From Mesorhizobium sp. NZP2077 (lineage in GTDB: Bacteria; Pseudomonadota; Alphaproteobacteria; Rhizobiales; Rhizobiaceae), in contig NZ_CP051293.1 in NCBI RefSeq assembly GCF_013170805.1, positions 2,672,001 to 2,736,000 on the forward strand: a stretch of DNA of 64,000 nucleotides, in the 5' to 3' direction. Below the pieces are notes generated by a model. That model saw only the letters and a list, made by a program, of their open reading frames with translations. It did not search any database and was not told where the DNA came from. Position numbers and translations under genes: made by a program. Positions 9,312-18,502 of the stretch are shown here, piece after piece. Each line of letters starts with the position of its first letter. Position 1 is the stretch's first letter.

Positions 9312-10268
9312 TTAGCGCTTGCCGAGTTTCGACAGCTCGATGACCGAGGCTGCGGTGTCCTTGGTGACGAAGCCGGGACCCGTCGGATAGTCGGCGATCG
9401 GCATGATCTTGTACTTCTTCCAGAGATCGAACATCGCGACCGGGATGTAGCCCATGGCATATTGCTGGGCGTCGATGCCCCACTCCATCTTGCCTGCGAC
9501 AACGGCCTGCAGGATCGTCGGCGAAAGATCGAACGTGCCGGTCTTCACCTTGCCCGCGAGGCCCAACTCGTCAAGCGCGGCCAGCGTCGGTTCGGCGCCG
9601 CGGGCGCCGACGGCGAGGATGAACTGTGTATCGGCATGAGCGGTCATGTAGGCGATCACGCGGTTCTTCATTTCGGTCGGGTCGATGACGCCGTTCATCA
9701 CCGGAACGTCGACGCCCAGACCCTTGGCAAAGCCGGCGCAGCGGTCGTCGAGGCTCGAATTGCCGACCTCATGGTTGGCGCAGACCGCCTTGGTGAGGCC
9801 GAGCACCTTGATGCGCTCGCCCGCCATGACGCCCGCCTGGAATTCATCCTGCCCCATGAACAGCAGGCCGCCAAGGTCATGGGTGAGCTTCGAGCCGCCG
9901 GAATCGATGACGATCACCGGGATGCCGGCGGCGACGGCGTTCTTGACTGGAGTTGAGAGGGCCGCCGCATCGGGGATCGAGACGACCATGCCGTCGGGCT
10001 TCGAGGCCGCGATGGCGTCGATCATCTGCCCCATCTTGGCCATGTCGAAGGTTTCGGGCGCCAGATATTCGGCCTTGACACCGAGCGTCTTGGCGGCATC
10101 GTCCATGCCGTTCTTGACGACCGACCAGTAGGGGTCGCCGCTCTGGCCGTGGGTGACGAACACCACCCGCGTTTCGTCGGCGGCCGCAAGGGTCGTGGCC
10201 GCCGCCATCATCGTGAAGCCGGCCAGCAGGCCGAGCGCAGGCTTTGCTAATTTCGCAAGCGAAAACAT
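9312..10268 (-). CDS. periplasmic sugar/cyclitol-binding protein of the ABC transporter
   Basis: A 318-residue type-I periplasmic binding protein (Peripla_BP_4 class). A signal peptide covers about the first 29 residues (MFSLAKLAKPALGLLAGFT, cleavage after an AxA-like stretch). The mature chain begins ETRVVFVTHGQSGDPYWSVV, the usual first strand and ligand loop. GIPVIVIDSGG and KTGTFDLSP are the later hinge strands. It occupies the MocB position in a moc-like cluster, but its sequence is not close to the published MocB as I recall it. The ligand is therefore inferred from context only. Confidence 0.85.
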   Translation of the reverse strand: MFSLAKLAKPALGLLAGFTMMAAATTLAAADETRVVFVTHGQSGDPYWSVVKNGMDDAAKTLGVKAEYLAPETFDMAKMGQMIDAIAASKPDGMVVSIPDAAALSTPVKNAVAAGIPVIVIDSGGSKLTHDLGGLLFMGQDEFQAGVMAGERIKVLGLTKAVCANHEVGNSSLDDRCAGFAKGLGVDVPVMNGVIDPTEMKNRVIAYMTAHADTQFILAVGARGAEPTLAALDELGLAGKVKTGTFDLSPTILQAVVAGKMEWGIDAQQYAMGYIPVAMFDLWKKYKIMPIADYPTGPGFVTKDTAASVIELSKLGKR

Positions 10269-10381
10269 AGAACCTCCTGTTTGTTTTCCGCCGCCGCAAT
10301 TACGGTCGGCGGTCCAGTTGCCCCTTCATTCCAGTCTCATTCATCAGCACTGGTTCCCCGGAGGCCGCATGGCGGCCTCGA

Positions 10382-11281
10382 TCATTCAATGACGTCAAAT
10401 CCGGCTTGCCGCGCCATGCGCGACAGGTTCTGGAATCCCATTGTCGCATAGGTCAGCGGATTGGCCTTGCTGGGATCCTGCTCGGCCTCGACGACCAGCC
10501 AGCCGCTGTAGCCATGGTCGGCCAGCACGCGCAAAATAGTGGGGTAGTCGATAGAACCGTCGCCGGGGACGGTGAAGATCCCTTCCATGACCGCACCCAT
10601 GAAACTCATGTCCTCGGCGCGGGCACGCTCGAGCACGGCCTCGCGGGCGTCCTTGCAATGCACATGCACGACGCGCTTGACCTGGGCCTTGATCAGGGCC
10701 AGCGGGTCGCCGCCCGAAAATATGGAGTGGCCGGTGTCGTAGAGCAGGCCGACCGCTTCGCCGGTGTGGCGCATCAGCAGGCCGACCTCAGCATCGGTCT
10801 CGACGATGGTCCCCATATGATGGTGAAAGGCCATGCGCACGCCGAAATCCGCCATCCGCTCTGCGAGCGCCGTCAGCTTGCGCCCATAGGCCGGCCATTC
10901 TTCCGCACTCAGTGCCGGGCGCTGCGAGATCGGCCCCCAGATGGCGTTGTGGCGCCCGCGCGAGGTGTCGGCATAGACGACATGGGTCGAGCCCATATCC
11001 TTCAAGAGCTGGAGATGCGGCATGATCGCATCCATCTCCGCATTGACGTCCTTCTCGTCGCAACGGCCGTCATACCAGCCGGAAATCACGGCAAGGCCAT
11101 AGCGCTGCATGATCGGCTTCAGTTCAGCCGACCGGCGCGGAAACTTGCCGCCAAGTTCAGTGCCGGCATAACCGGCCTGCCTGGTTTCGCTGAGACAGAC
11201 TTCAAGCGGCGTATCGCCGCCGAGTTCCGGCACGTCGTCGTTGGACCAGGTGATCGGATTGATGCCGATACGAACCTTCAC
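10382..11281 (-). CDS. MocC/IolE-like 2-keto-myo-inositol dehydratase family protein
   Basis: A 299-residue TIM-barrel protein of the IolE/MocC family (xylose-isomerase-like). It opens VKVRIGINPITWSNDDVPELGG, the family hallmark. Metal and active-site segments include AFHHHMGTIVET, LLYDTGHSIF, RVVHVHCKD and LVVEAEQD. IolE dehydrates 2-keto-myo-inositol; MocC is its rhizopine-pathway relative. The GTG at 11281 is the start, since it overlaps the dehydrogenase stop in GTGA (11278-11281) and gives the family N-terminus; a longer reading would run into the neighbour. Context (MocA-like dehydrogenase and MocR-like regulator) favours inosamine or inositol breakdown. Confidence 0.82.
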   Translation of the reverse strand: MKVRIGINPITWSNDDVPELGGDTPLEVCLSETRQAGYAGTELGGKFPRRSAELKPIMQRYGLAVISGWYDGRCDEKDVNAEMDAIMPHLQLLKDMGSTHVVYADTSRGRHNAIWGPISQRPALSAEEWPAYGRKLTALAERMADFGVRMAFHHHMGTIVETDAEVGLLMRHTGEAVGLLYDTGHSIFSGGDPLALIKAQVKRVVHVHCKDAREAVLERARAEDMSFMGAVMEGIFTVPGDGSIDYPTILRVLADHGYSGWLVVEAEQDPSKANPLTYATMGFQNLSRMARQAGFDVIE

Positions 11282-12390
11282 GGGCGAACTCCTGATTGCT
11301 GGGCAAGGTGATGGCGGGCGAGGCCGGCCAGCAGCGTCATATCGCGGCGGGCATGCTCGGCGGTATTGCGCACGGCTGAGCCTTCGACGATCGCCGACCA
11401 GAACCCTTTGAGCTCCTCGACGAATGCCTCTTCGTAGCCACTGCGGATGTCGCGGCCGGAAAGCGTATGGCCGTCGCCGGTGCGCAGCGTCAGCCGCGTC
11501 GGCTGGTGGTTGAGATAGGGCGAGGGGAATTCCAGCTCGAGCGAAGCGTCGTCGAAGTAGAGCGTGATGCGCTCGCGATAATCGGGCAGCGCCGGAGTGG
11601 CGATGTGGACCATGTTCCACAGCGCCTGGCCGCCGAGCAGCCGCACGGAACCTTGGCCGCCTTCGCCTTTGGCGAAGAGCGAGGCGCCGACGATTTCACC
11701 ATCGGCGACACCGAGCGCATCGAGCAAGCCATGGACAGCGTTGACGTCATGCACGATCGACGAACAATAGGCGCCGACAAAGCCGCGAAAGGCGTCGGGA
11801 TCGTCCAGCCCCGGCACCGCGCGCGCCACCTGCTCGTGCTGCCTGGCTTCGGTCGAGGCAATCAACCCCGCCGCGACGTCGTCACCCCGGCAAGTGGAGG
11901 CGTGCCGGATGAAGGGCCAGGCATCGGGATCGTTGACCTCGACCGAAATGTAGCGAAGTGTGTGCGCCGTGCCGGGCAGCATTTTCAGTGCGGCCTCGTA
12001 GCTCGGGTCGAAACGCTTCATATAGCCGACCTGGAGTACCTTTCCGGCGCGATCCCTGGCGGCGATCAATTCGTCGATGTCGCCGGCACTGTAGCAAAGC
12101 GGCTTTTCGCAGAAGACGTGCAGGCCCCTGGCGAATGCCGCGAGGCTTTGTTCGCGGTGCAGCGCATCCGGCGAGGCGATGACCACGGCGTCAAGCGGCA
12201 TGGCGAGCAGCGCGTCGAGATCGGCGAATGTTTCAAGGCCGAATTCTTCGCCGACAAAGGCGCGGACTTTTCGCGAAGGGTCGTAGAGGCCACCGATCTT
12301 GAACTGCCGGTGCAGCTTGAGCAGGTTCGGGATGTGCTCGACCTGAGCGACACCGCCCGCACCGATCACGCCCACCCTTATGCACTGCAT
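11278..12390 (-). CDS. MocA-like Gfo/Idh/MocA family NAD(P)-dependent dehydrogenase
   Basis: A 370-residue oxidoreductase. The Rossmann motif VGVIGAGGVAQVEH lies at the start, and EKPL (in VFCEKPLCYSAGD) is the conserved EKP motif. The family oxidises cyclitols and sugars; in the moc pathway MocA acts on scyllo-inosamine-type compounds. ATG 12390 (MQCIRVGVIG) was chosen since the nucleotide-binding strand begins at once. The GTGA overlap with the MocC-like gene shows operon coupling. It is divergent from the MocR-like regulator, with a 97-base promoter gap. It appears longer than the classical Sinorhizobium MocA, so orthology is not certain. Confidence 0.8.
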   Translation of the reverse strand: MQCIRVGVIGAGGVAQVEHIPNLLKLHRQFKIGGLYDPSRKVRAFVGEEFGLETFADLDALLAMPLDAVVIASPDALHREQSLAAFARGLHVFCEKPLCYSAGDIDELIAARDRAGKVLQVGYMKRFDPSYEAALKMLPGTAHTLRYISVEVNDPDAWPFIRHASTCRGDDVAAGLIASTEARQHEQVARAVPGLDDPDAFRGFVGAYCSSIVHDVNAVHGLLDALGVADGEIVGASLFAKGEGGQGSVRLLGGQALWNMVHIATPALPDYRERITLYFDDASLELEFPSPYLNHQPTRLTLRTGDGHTLSGRDIRSGYEEAFVEELKGFWSAIVEGSAVRNTAEHARRDMTLLAGLARHHLAQQSGVRP

Positions 12391-12487
12391 CGGCCAGCCC
12401 CATCTGAACTCGAACGCTTTTTTCTTGAGCCTAAGACTGCTTTGGTTCCATTGTGAGAGCCAGATCCGATTGATTTTTGGGAACCAG

Positions 12488-13957
12488 ATGAAGACCAGTT
12501 TTCCCGTCGACGGCATTGCGCTCGATCGCGACAGTCGTGCCAATCTGCACCGGCAGCTCTATGTCCAGTTGCGGGGCCTGATCGAACGGCGCGTGCTGCC
12601 GAGCGGCCACGCACTGCCCTCGACACGGGTCATGGCGCGGGATCTGAATGTTGGTCGCAACACGGTGATTGCCGCTTGCGACCAGCTGGCGCTGGAGGGG
12701 TATCTCGCCATACGGCCACGCAGACCCTCCGTGGTGATGGACCTGCCGACCCGTTCAGTGGCGGCGGAAGATGTATTGGTCGAAGACGCCAATCCGATAT
12801 CTCGGCGCGGGCAGACGATGCTTGCCCAACCCTATCATCATGGCCGGCCTGGCATGCTGGCCTTTCATCCCGGCATGCCGGACCCGGACAATTTTCCGTT
12901 CAACACCTGGTCGAAACTGCTCAGCCGCCGCGCAAAATTCGCGCATATCGATCTTTTCGGCACCTATCACGTCAAAGGCTATCCACCGCTTTGCGAGGCG
13001 ATAGCGCGTTATCTCACCGCCTCGCGCGGCGTGAAATGTACGCCTGAGCAGATCGTCGTCACCAATGGCGCGCAGTCGGCGTTCGACCTCCTGGCCCGGC
13101 TGCTGATCGATGACGGCGACACGGTGTGGATGGAGGAGCCGGGCTATTACGGCGCCGGGTCGGCCTTTGTCTCGGCCGGGGCGAAACTGGCGCCGCTGCG
13201 CGTCAGCAATACCGGCTGGAACCTTGATCCGCCGCCTGTCATTCCGCGCATGATCTTCGTGACGCCCTCCTGCCATCACCCGCTCGGCATCACCATGCCG
13301 ATGGAGCAGCGGCTCAATCTGCTGCACATGGCCGAGACCTGGCGTTCGTGGATCATCGAGGATGACTATGATGGCGAATACCGTTTTCAGGGACAGCCGA
13401 TTCCGGCACTGCAAGGCATCGGCGCGTCAGACCGTGTGGTCTATGTCGGGACCTTCGCCAAGATCCTGTTCCCGGCCATGCGCCTCGGCTTCATGGTGGC
13501 GCCCAAGGCGATAGACCATACGATCGTCTCGGCGCTGAGCGTGAGCGGCCAGTTCGCTCCCCTGCTGACCCAGGCAGCACTGGCGGATTTCATGAATGAG
13601 GGGCACTTCACCCGCCATCTCAGGCGCATGCGGCGTCTCTATGCGGAGAGGCGGCAGTTCTTCCTGGAAAGCGCGCAACGGCATCTCGGAGAATGGCTGG
13701 AATTCCATGCCACCGAATCCGGCATCCAGGTCGTCGGCATTTTCCGCGGAAGATGCAGCGACAGGGCGGTTGCCGAGGCGGCGCTCCAGCAGGGCATCAA
13801 CGTCTCGGCGCTGTCGATCCAGTACCGTCACGGCACGGAGCAGAACGGTCTCGTCATGGGCTTTGCGGCCGCCGATGCGCAGACGACTGAGAAGACGATG
13901 CAGAAGTTTCGCGCCGTACTGCAAAGCCATTTTTCCCGCACGAACGATCCCGGATAA
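12488..13957 (+). CDS. MocR-family regulator (GntR HTH + class-I aminotransferase domain)
   Basis: A 489-residue protein with a GntR winged helix (about residues 15-85, ALPSTRVMARDLNVGRNTVI) joined to a fold-type-I aminotransferase domain (about 120-480). The PLP lysine is K325 in YVGTFAKILFPAMRLGF, and IIEDDYDGEYRF carries the cofactor-contacting Asp. MocR is the founding member of this family and came from a rhizopine catabolism locus. Here the gene is divergent from MocA/MocC-like genes, as expected for their regulator. ATG 12488 gives the normal N-terminus; the frame remains open upstream without homology. Confidence 0.85.
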   Translation: MKTSFPVDGIALDRDSRANLHRQLYVQLRGLIERRVLPSGHALPSTRVMARDLNVGRNTVIAACDQLALEGYLAIRPRRPSVVMDLPTRSVAAEDVLVEDANPISRRGQTMLAQPYHHGRPGMLAFHPGMPDPDNFPFNTWSKLLSRRAKFAHIDLFGTYHVKGYPPLCEAIARYLTASRGVKCTPEQIVVTNGAQSAFDLLARLLIDDGDTVWMEEPGYYGAGSAFVSAGAKLAPLRVSNTGWNLDPPPVIPRMIFVTPSCHHPLGITMPMEQRLNLLHMAETWRSWIIEDDYDGEYRFQGQPIPALQGIGASDRVVYVGTFAKILFPAMRLGFMVAPKAIDHTIVSALSVSGQFAPLLTQAALADFMNEGHFTRHLRRMRRLYAERRQFFLESAQRHLGEWLEFHATESGIQVVGIFRGRCSDRAVAEAALQQGINVSALSIQYRHGTEQNGLVMGFAAADAQTTEKTMQKFRAVLQSHFSRTNDPG

Positions 13958-14017
13958 ATCCCGGGATCATTCGTTGTCGTGAAGCGTGCTGTCAGGGATG
14001 GACCGTTTGCCGTCACC

Positions 14018-14476
14018 TCAGATCGGCAGTTCCGACGTGTATTTGATCGTCCAGCTGGGCACATCGGTCTTGACGTTCTGGACACCCTTGATGCGGCTCA
14101 GATGCTCCGACTGGAAGCGGCGATAGTCGTTGATATCGGCCGCCACCACGCGCACCATGGCATCGCAGTCGCCGAGCATCAGATAGCATTCCATCACTTG
14201 CGGCAGCTTGGCCACTTCGGTGGCGAAGTGCTCGATCGTGTCCTCGTCCTGCGTCTTCAGCCAGATCCGGGTGAAGAAGGTGAGGCCCTTGCCTATGCTG
14301 GCCGGATTGAGCACGGCGACATAGCGGTCGATGACGCCGGCTTCCTCCAAAAGCTTCACGCGCCGCAGGCAAGGCGAGGCCGACAGGCCGACCTCGTTGG
14401 CCAGATCGTTGTTGGCCATGCGGCCGTCGCGCTGCAGCGCCCGCAGGATGCGCCTGTCGATGTCGTCAAGCTTCAT
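14018..14476 (-). CDS. Lrp/AsnC-family transcriptional regulator
   Basis: About 152 residues. An AsnC helix-turn-helix (MKLDDIDRRILRALQRDGRMANNDLANEVGLSASPCLRRVKLLEEAGVI) precedes a RAM ligand-binding domain (about 70-150). ATG 14476 is the family start; ATG 14491 is an alternative. It is divergent from the azlCD exporter genes with about 170 bases between, so it most likely senses an amino acid and controls that exporter, as Lrp-type regulators often do. Confidence 0.88.
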   Translation of the reverse strand: MKLDDIDRRILRALQRDGRMANNDLANEVGLSASPCLRRVKLLEEAGVIDRYVAVLNPASIGKGLTFFTRIWLKTQDEDTIEHFATEVAKLPQVMECYLMLGDCDAMVRVVAADINDYRRFQSEHLSRIKGVQNVKTDVPSWTIKYTSELPI

Positions 14477-14648
14477 GGTGCTGAATTCCATCTTTTCAAC
14501 GTATTGCGGCATTGGATGCCAAAATAGCGGCAAATACAACAATCTTCGCTACCAAATTGCGAGGCCAACTTTATATGGTTGCGTCGACACCATCACCATC
14601 TGAAGCCTAACCGGAAACGGTGGCCACGAGGCCAGCCTGTGGAAAATC

Positions 14649-15389
14649 ATGAGCGTTTCTGAAGCAACATTGCCCGAGGCGATCGACGGCGGATCGGGTT
14701 CGGAGTTCCGGCGCGGGGTCACCTCGTGCTTGCCGGTCCTGCTCGGCACCATCCCCTATGCGCTGGTGCTAGGCGCGCAGGCAACGCAGAAAGGTCTCAG
14801 CGCCGTCGAACTGCCTCTGATGACCGGATTGAATTTTGCCGGCGGTTCGGAGTTCGCGGCCATCCAACTCTGGACGTCGCCGCCGCACATCGCGCTCATC
14901 GTCGCCATCACCTTTCTGGTCAACAGCCGTCACTTCCTGATGGGGGCAGCCCTTGCGCCATTCCTGGGGCATTTGCCGCAGCGCAAGGTGTTTCCGGCAC
15001 TGTTCTTCCTCTGCGACGAAAGCTGGGCGCTCGGCCTGGCCGACGCCAAGCAGCGCGCCAGCGCCGGCATCACCCCTGCCTTCAGCCTGCGCTACTATAT
15101 GGGCGCGGCACTGGCGATGTACCTGGCCTGGGTGGGTTTTACGGCGGCGGGCGCGCTGCTTGGCCCGATGCTCGGCGATGTCCAGCACTACGGTTTCGAC
15201 ATGGCGTTTCCGGCCGTCTTCCTGGTGCTGATGCGCGGCATGTGGAAGGGGGTGGCGGCGGCGCGGCCCTGGCTGGTCAGCCTGGGGGTCGCCGCCCTTG
15301 TCTGTCTCTTCGTTCCCGGCGCCTGGTATGTCGCGGCGGGCGCGGTGTCGGGGCTCGCGGCTGCCTGGCTGATGGCAGGTGACGCATGA
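14649..15389 (+). CDS. azlC: AzlC family branched-chain amino acid export protein
   Basis: A 246-residue inner-membrane protein, the large subunit of an AzlCD-type exporter. Family features include GTIPYALVLGAQATQKGLS, the GSEFAAIQLW segment and LVNSRHFLMGAAL. Several hydrophobic helices span the chain. Its stop overlaps the azlD start in ATGA (15386-15389), so the two subunits are made together. The divergent Lrp-type regulator suggests induction by amino acid excess. Confidence 0.9.
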   Translation: MSVSEATLPEAIDGGSGSEFRRGVTSCLPVLLGTIPYALVLGAQATQKGLSAVELPLMTGLNFAGGSEFAAIQLWTSPPHIALIVAITFLVNSRHFLMGAALAPFLGHLPQRKVFPALFFLCDESWALGLADAKQRASAGITPAFSLRYYMGAALAMYLAWVGFTAAGALLGPMLGDVQHYGFDMAFPAVFLVLMRGMWKGVAAARPWLVSLGVAALVCLFVPGAWYVAAGAVSGLAAAWLMAGDA

Positions 15390-15685
15390 TCGATCCGACA
15401 ACCCTTCTCACCATCGTACTGATGGCAGGGGTCACCTATCTCACCCGGATCGGCGGCTATGTGGTGCTGCGCAACCGCGTGCTCAGCGCGCGTGCCACGG
15501 CGGTGATGGAGGCGGCGCCGGGCTGCGTGCTGATCTCGGTCATCGCGCCGGCCTTCGTGTCGAGACATCCGGCCGATCTCTTGGCGCTGGCCATCACCTT
15601 CGTTGCCGCGACACGGCTGTCCATGCTGCCGACCGTTTTGATCGGAATCGCTTCGGCAGGCTTGCTCAGGCATTTCCTCGGCTGA
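15386..15685 (+). CDS. azlD: AzlD family branched-chain amino acid export subunit
   Basis: A 99-residue membrane protein with three to four hydrophobic helices. It starts MIDPTTLLTIVLMAGVTYLTRIGGYVVL, the AzlD pattern with TRxxG. It is translationally coupled to azlC and followed directly by a strong hairpin terminator. Confidence 0.9.
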   Translation: MIDPTTLLTIVLMAGVTYLTRIGGYVVLRNRVLSARATAVMEAAPGCVLISVIAPAFVSRHPADLLALAITFVAATRLSMLPTVLIGIASAGLLRHFLG

Positions 15686-15691
15686 AACGAA

Positions 15692-15718
15692 AAAGGCAGG
15701 CGTCAGGCGCCTGCCTTT
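15692..15718. terminator. bidirectional Rho-independent terminator
   Basis: A perfect 11-bp stem: AAAGGCAGGCG (15692-15702) pairs with CGCCTGCCTTT (15708-15718) around a five-base loop. A-rich and T-rich flanks serve both the azlCD (+) and azoreductase (-) transcripts, which converge here. Confidence 0.8.
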
Positions 15719-15739
15719 CAGTTCAGATGATCGAGAGCC

Positions 15740-16372
15740 TTACGCAGCCGCAGCGACCTGCTGGCTGGCCACCACGGCGTCGACCTTGGCGGTCGCCTTG
15801 GCGAGCGCGGCGGCCACCGCGTCAGGGCCCATGCCAACGCCTTCGATGCGGATGACGTCGACATCGGTCATGCCGAGGAAGCCGAGCACGCCGCGCAGAT
15901 AGGGGATGGCGTGATCGAACTGCACGGCCGCGCCTTCGGAATAGATGCCGCCCGAAGCCAGCACGATGTAAACCTTCTTGCCGGTGACGAGGCCCTTGGG
16001 GCCGCTTTCGCCATAGGCGAAGCTCTTGCCGGAGCGGGCGATGTGATCGACCCACGACTTCAGCGTCGAGGAGATGTTGAAGTTGATGAAGCCGGTGGCG
16101 AGGATCACCGTGTCGGCGGCGAACAGTTCGTCGAGCACGGCGTCGGAGACGCCGACAACCTCAGCCTGGCGCGGGGTGCGGGCTTCAGCCGGCGTGTAGA
16201 TGCCGGTGGAATAGTCCGCATCGATATGCGGCAGCGGGTTGGCGACGAGGTCACGCACGACGAGCGTGTTCGACGGATCGGCGGCGACGAGCTTTTCGGC
16301 GAATTCGGTGGCGATGCGGGTCGAGTGCGAGGCAGCGCCGCGTGGGCTCGAAGTTACGAGAAGAATGGACAT
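15740..16372 (-). CDS. azoR: FMN-dependent NADH-azoreductase
   Basis: A 210-residue flavodoxin-like quinone/azo reductase of the AzoR family. It starts MSILLVTSSPRGAASHSTRIA (phosphate-binding loop of the FMN site). FINFNISSTLKSWVDHIARSGKSFAYGESGPKGLVTGKK is the family core. It reduces quinones and azo compounds with NADH in the cytoplasm. A divergent LysR gene begins 110 bases upstream and is the probable regulator. Confidence 0.9.
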   Translation of the reverse strand: MSILLVTSSPRGAASHSTRIATEFAEKLVAADPSNTLVVRDLVANPLPHIDADYSTGIYTPAEARTPRQAEVVGVSDAVLDELFAADTVILATGFINFNISSTLKSWVDHIARSGKSFAYGESGPKGLVTGKKVYIVLASGGIYSEGAAVQFDHAIPYLRGVLGFLGMTDVDVIRIEGVGMGPDAVAAALAKATAKVDAVVASQQVAAAA

Positions 16373-16482
16373 AGCGGGTCTCTCCAGTGGGAATTGAATT
16401 GTCCCGCCACATATGGGGCTATCGATCCATCAGATAAACTGGTATATTCTCTATACGATCCATCTATAAAATAGATACGCTG

Positions 16483-17442
16483 ATGCAGCCTAACCCGACC
16501 CTCGACCAGCTTCAGATATTTGTCGCCGTTGCCGATACAGGCAGCTTCTCGGCCGCCGGCCGCAAGCTCAACCGGGCGCAGTCCGTCATCAGCTACGGCA
16601 TCGCCAATCTCGAGGCGCAGCTTGGCCTGAAACTGTTCGAACGCGAAGGCACGCGCGAGCCGCAGCTGACCGAGATCGGCCGGGCGATGCTGGAAGATGC
16701 AAGGCGCATGATCGGCGTGCTGCAGCGCATCCGCTCGCGCGTCGACGGTCATCATCAGGGGCTGGAGGCCGAGGTCGCGCTGTCGGTCGACTCAGCATTG
16801 CCCTCGCCGGTGCTGGTGCGGGTGCTGAAGGCGTTCGAGGCACAGTTTCCGACCGTGATGCTGCGCCTGCATATCGGTACGCTCGGCCTGATTCCCGATC
16901 ATGTCGTGAGCGGGCAGGCCGATCTCGGCATTGGCGGCCTGCTGGGTGAGGTCAACGACATTCACCTCGTGCGCATCGGCTTCATGTCGATCGTGCTGGC
17001 TGCCGCGCCCACCCACCCGCTGGCGCTGCTGCCGAAACCGGTGGCGATCGAGGATGCGCGCGAGCACACCCAGCTTGTCGTCACCGACCAATCCGAACGC
17101 ACCAAGGGACGCGACTTCGGCGTCTTCGCCTACCGCACCTGGCGGCTGACGGACGTCCGCACCAAGCATATTCTGATGCGCGAGGGGCTGGGCTGGGGCG
17201 GGCTGCCGCGCTGGCTGATATCAGACGACCTGGCCACTGGCCGCCTGGTGGAACTCGACCTCGAACCTTTTAGCGAGGTGCGCTCGCCGATGTTTGCCAT
17301 GTACCGTAACGACAGCACCCCGAAGCCGGCGGCGGCCTGGCTGATCGAACGGTTCAAGCGCGGGCTCGGCTGCTTCAACGAGTTCGAGCCGGGCGACGTG
17401 CCTGAGGAAGAGCCGGAGACAGCCCATCTATCAGCGCCATGA
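16483..17442 (+). CDS. LysR-family transcriptional regulator
   Basis: A 319-residue LTTR. The N-terminal winged helix is TLDQLQIFVAVADTGSFSAAGRKLNRAQSVISYGIANLEAQLGLKLFER, followed by a substrate-binding domain (about 95-300). It is divergent from the azoreductase gene, the usual layout for a regulator and its target. Its last 68 bases overlap the 3' end of the convergent TetR gene. Confidence 0.9.
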   Translation: MQPNPTLDQLQIFVAVADTGSFSAAGRKLNRAQSVISYGIANLEAQLGLKLFEREGTREPQLTEIGRAMLEDARRMIGVLQRIRSRVDGHHQGLEAEVALSVDSALPSPVLVRVLKAFEAQFPTVMLRLHIGTLGLIPDHVVSGQADLGIGGLLGEVNDIHLVRIGFMSIVLAAAPTHPLALLPKPVAIEDAREHTQLVVTDQSERTKGRDFGVFAYRTWRLTDVRTKHILMREGLGWGGLPRWLISDDLATGRLVELDLEPFSEVRSPMFAMYRNDSTPKPAAAWLIERFKRGLGCFNEFEPGDVPEEEPETAHLSAP

Positions 17443-18001
17443 GCACTGCGCGATAGTCCTCGGCCGAGGCGCCGGCCTCGATGGCGAGTGCGGCGCGGTC
17501 GAAGGCGGAGGCTAGCAGCGCGGTGAGCGCTTCCGCCGGCAACCTCGTCATCCTATTGGCGCGCATCGCCGCGACTAGGCCCTCGCGCAGCGAGCGGCTG
17601 CCGTGGCGGTTGTCGATCGCATCCATGGCGGCGCGGCCAAGCACGGCAGGGCCATCAAGCAGCAACAGCCGCGTGCGGCCGGGCGCGCGCATGGCGGCGA
17701 GATAGGCGTCGGAGCCGGCGATGAGCGCATCGCGGGCTTCGAGCGAGGGTGGCGAAGCGCGGTCGATCTCTTCCGCCACCGCCTGCGCCTCCTGCTCGAC
17801 CACGGCGGCAAACAGCGCCTGCTTGTCGGCAAAATGGTGATAGAGCGCGCCGCGCGTCACGCCGGCCGCAGTGACGATCTCCGGCGTGCCGGTCTCGGCA
17901 TAGGATTTTTGCGTGAACAGTTTTCGCGCCGCCGCGATCAGGTCGGCGCGCGTCGCCTCGGTGCGGTCGCGGTTGGAACGGCGCGCGGAGTCCTGTTGCA
18001 T
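17375..18001 (-). CDS. TetR-family transcriptional regulator
   Basis: A 208-residue repressor. The helix-turn-helix is [50 protein letters not shown]. The C-terminal ligand domain resembles those of TetR proteins found beside VOC/glyoxalase genes. It is divergent from the VOC gene at 18068. The 66-base gap between them holds two copies of a 15-bp palindrome, so it very likely represses both itself and that gene. Confidence 0.9.
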   Translation of the reverse strand: MQQDSARRSNRDRTEATRADLIAAARKLFTQKSYAETGTPEIVTAAGVTRGALYHHFADKQALFAAVVEQEAQAVAEEIDRASPPSLEARDALIAGSDAYLAAMRAPGRTRLLLLDGPAVLGRAAMDAIDNRHGSRSLREGLVAAMRANRMTRLPAEALTALLASAFDRAALAIEAGASAEDYRAVLMALIDGLSPALPQARRPARTR

Positions 18002-18002
18002 A

Positions 18003-18045
18003 CATGCAGCCTGTATGTTAATTCAATTTACATACAGACTGTATG
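18003..18045. promoter_or_regulatory. twin palindromic operator for the TetR regulator
   Basis: CATACAGACTGTATG (18031-18045) is a perfect palindrome around one base. CATGCAGCCTGTATG (18003-18017) is a copy with one arm mismatch. Centres are 28 bp apart, between the divergent TetR and VOC genes. Confidence 0.75.
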
Positions 18046-18067
18046 CTATGCCCAGGGAGAAAGAAAG

Positions 18068-18493
18068 ATGAAGACCACGAGCTATTACCCGGTGCTGATG
18101 ACCGGCGACGTCGCCGGCACGGCCGCATTCTACGTCAGGCATTTCGGCTTCCAGCCGCTGTTTGAAAGCGACTGGTACGTGCACCTGCAGTCGGTCGACA
18201 ACAAGCGCGTCAATCTCGGCATCGTCCAGGGCGACCACGAGACAATCCCGCAAGAGGGGCGGGGGCGCACGTCGGGCCTGCTGATCAATTTCGAGGTCCG
18301 CGATCCCGACGCGGTCTATGAGCGGATCCTTGCCGCCGGCCTGCCGGTGCTGCGAACGCTGCGCGACGAGCCCTTCGGCCAGCGCCATTTCATCACCAGG
18401 GATCCCAACGGCGTGCTGATCGATGTCATCAAGCCGATCCCGCCCAGCGAGGCGTTTCTGGCGCAGTATGCGGAGGGTGTTGCAGGGGTCTGA
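18068..18493 (+). CDS. VOC/glyoxalase-superfamily protein
   Basis: A 141-residue single-domain VOC protein (bleomycin-resistance/glyoxalase fold). It has [21 protein letters not shown] in the first module and [17 protein letters not shown] in the second. ATG 18068 follows a GGGAGAAAG ribosome site; the frame is open upstream only as antisense of the TetR gene. The substrate is unknown; control by the divergent TetR protein suggests a role in handling a small electrophile or drug. Confidence 0.85.
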   Translation: MKTTSYYPVLMTGDVAGTAAFYVRHFGFQPLFESDWYVHLQSVDNKRVNLGIVQGDHETIPQEGRGRTSGLLINFEVRDPDAVYERILAAGLPVLRTLRDEPFGQRHFITRDPNGVLIDVIKPIPPSEAFLAQYAEGVAGV

Positions 18494-18502
18494 ATAGAAA
18501 CC

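Noticed and set aside
16436..16445. CTGGTATATT near the azoreductase/LysR promoters, similar to the apionate operator
   Set aside because: Differs at the RAT end and lies beside unrelated genes; counted as chance.
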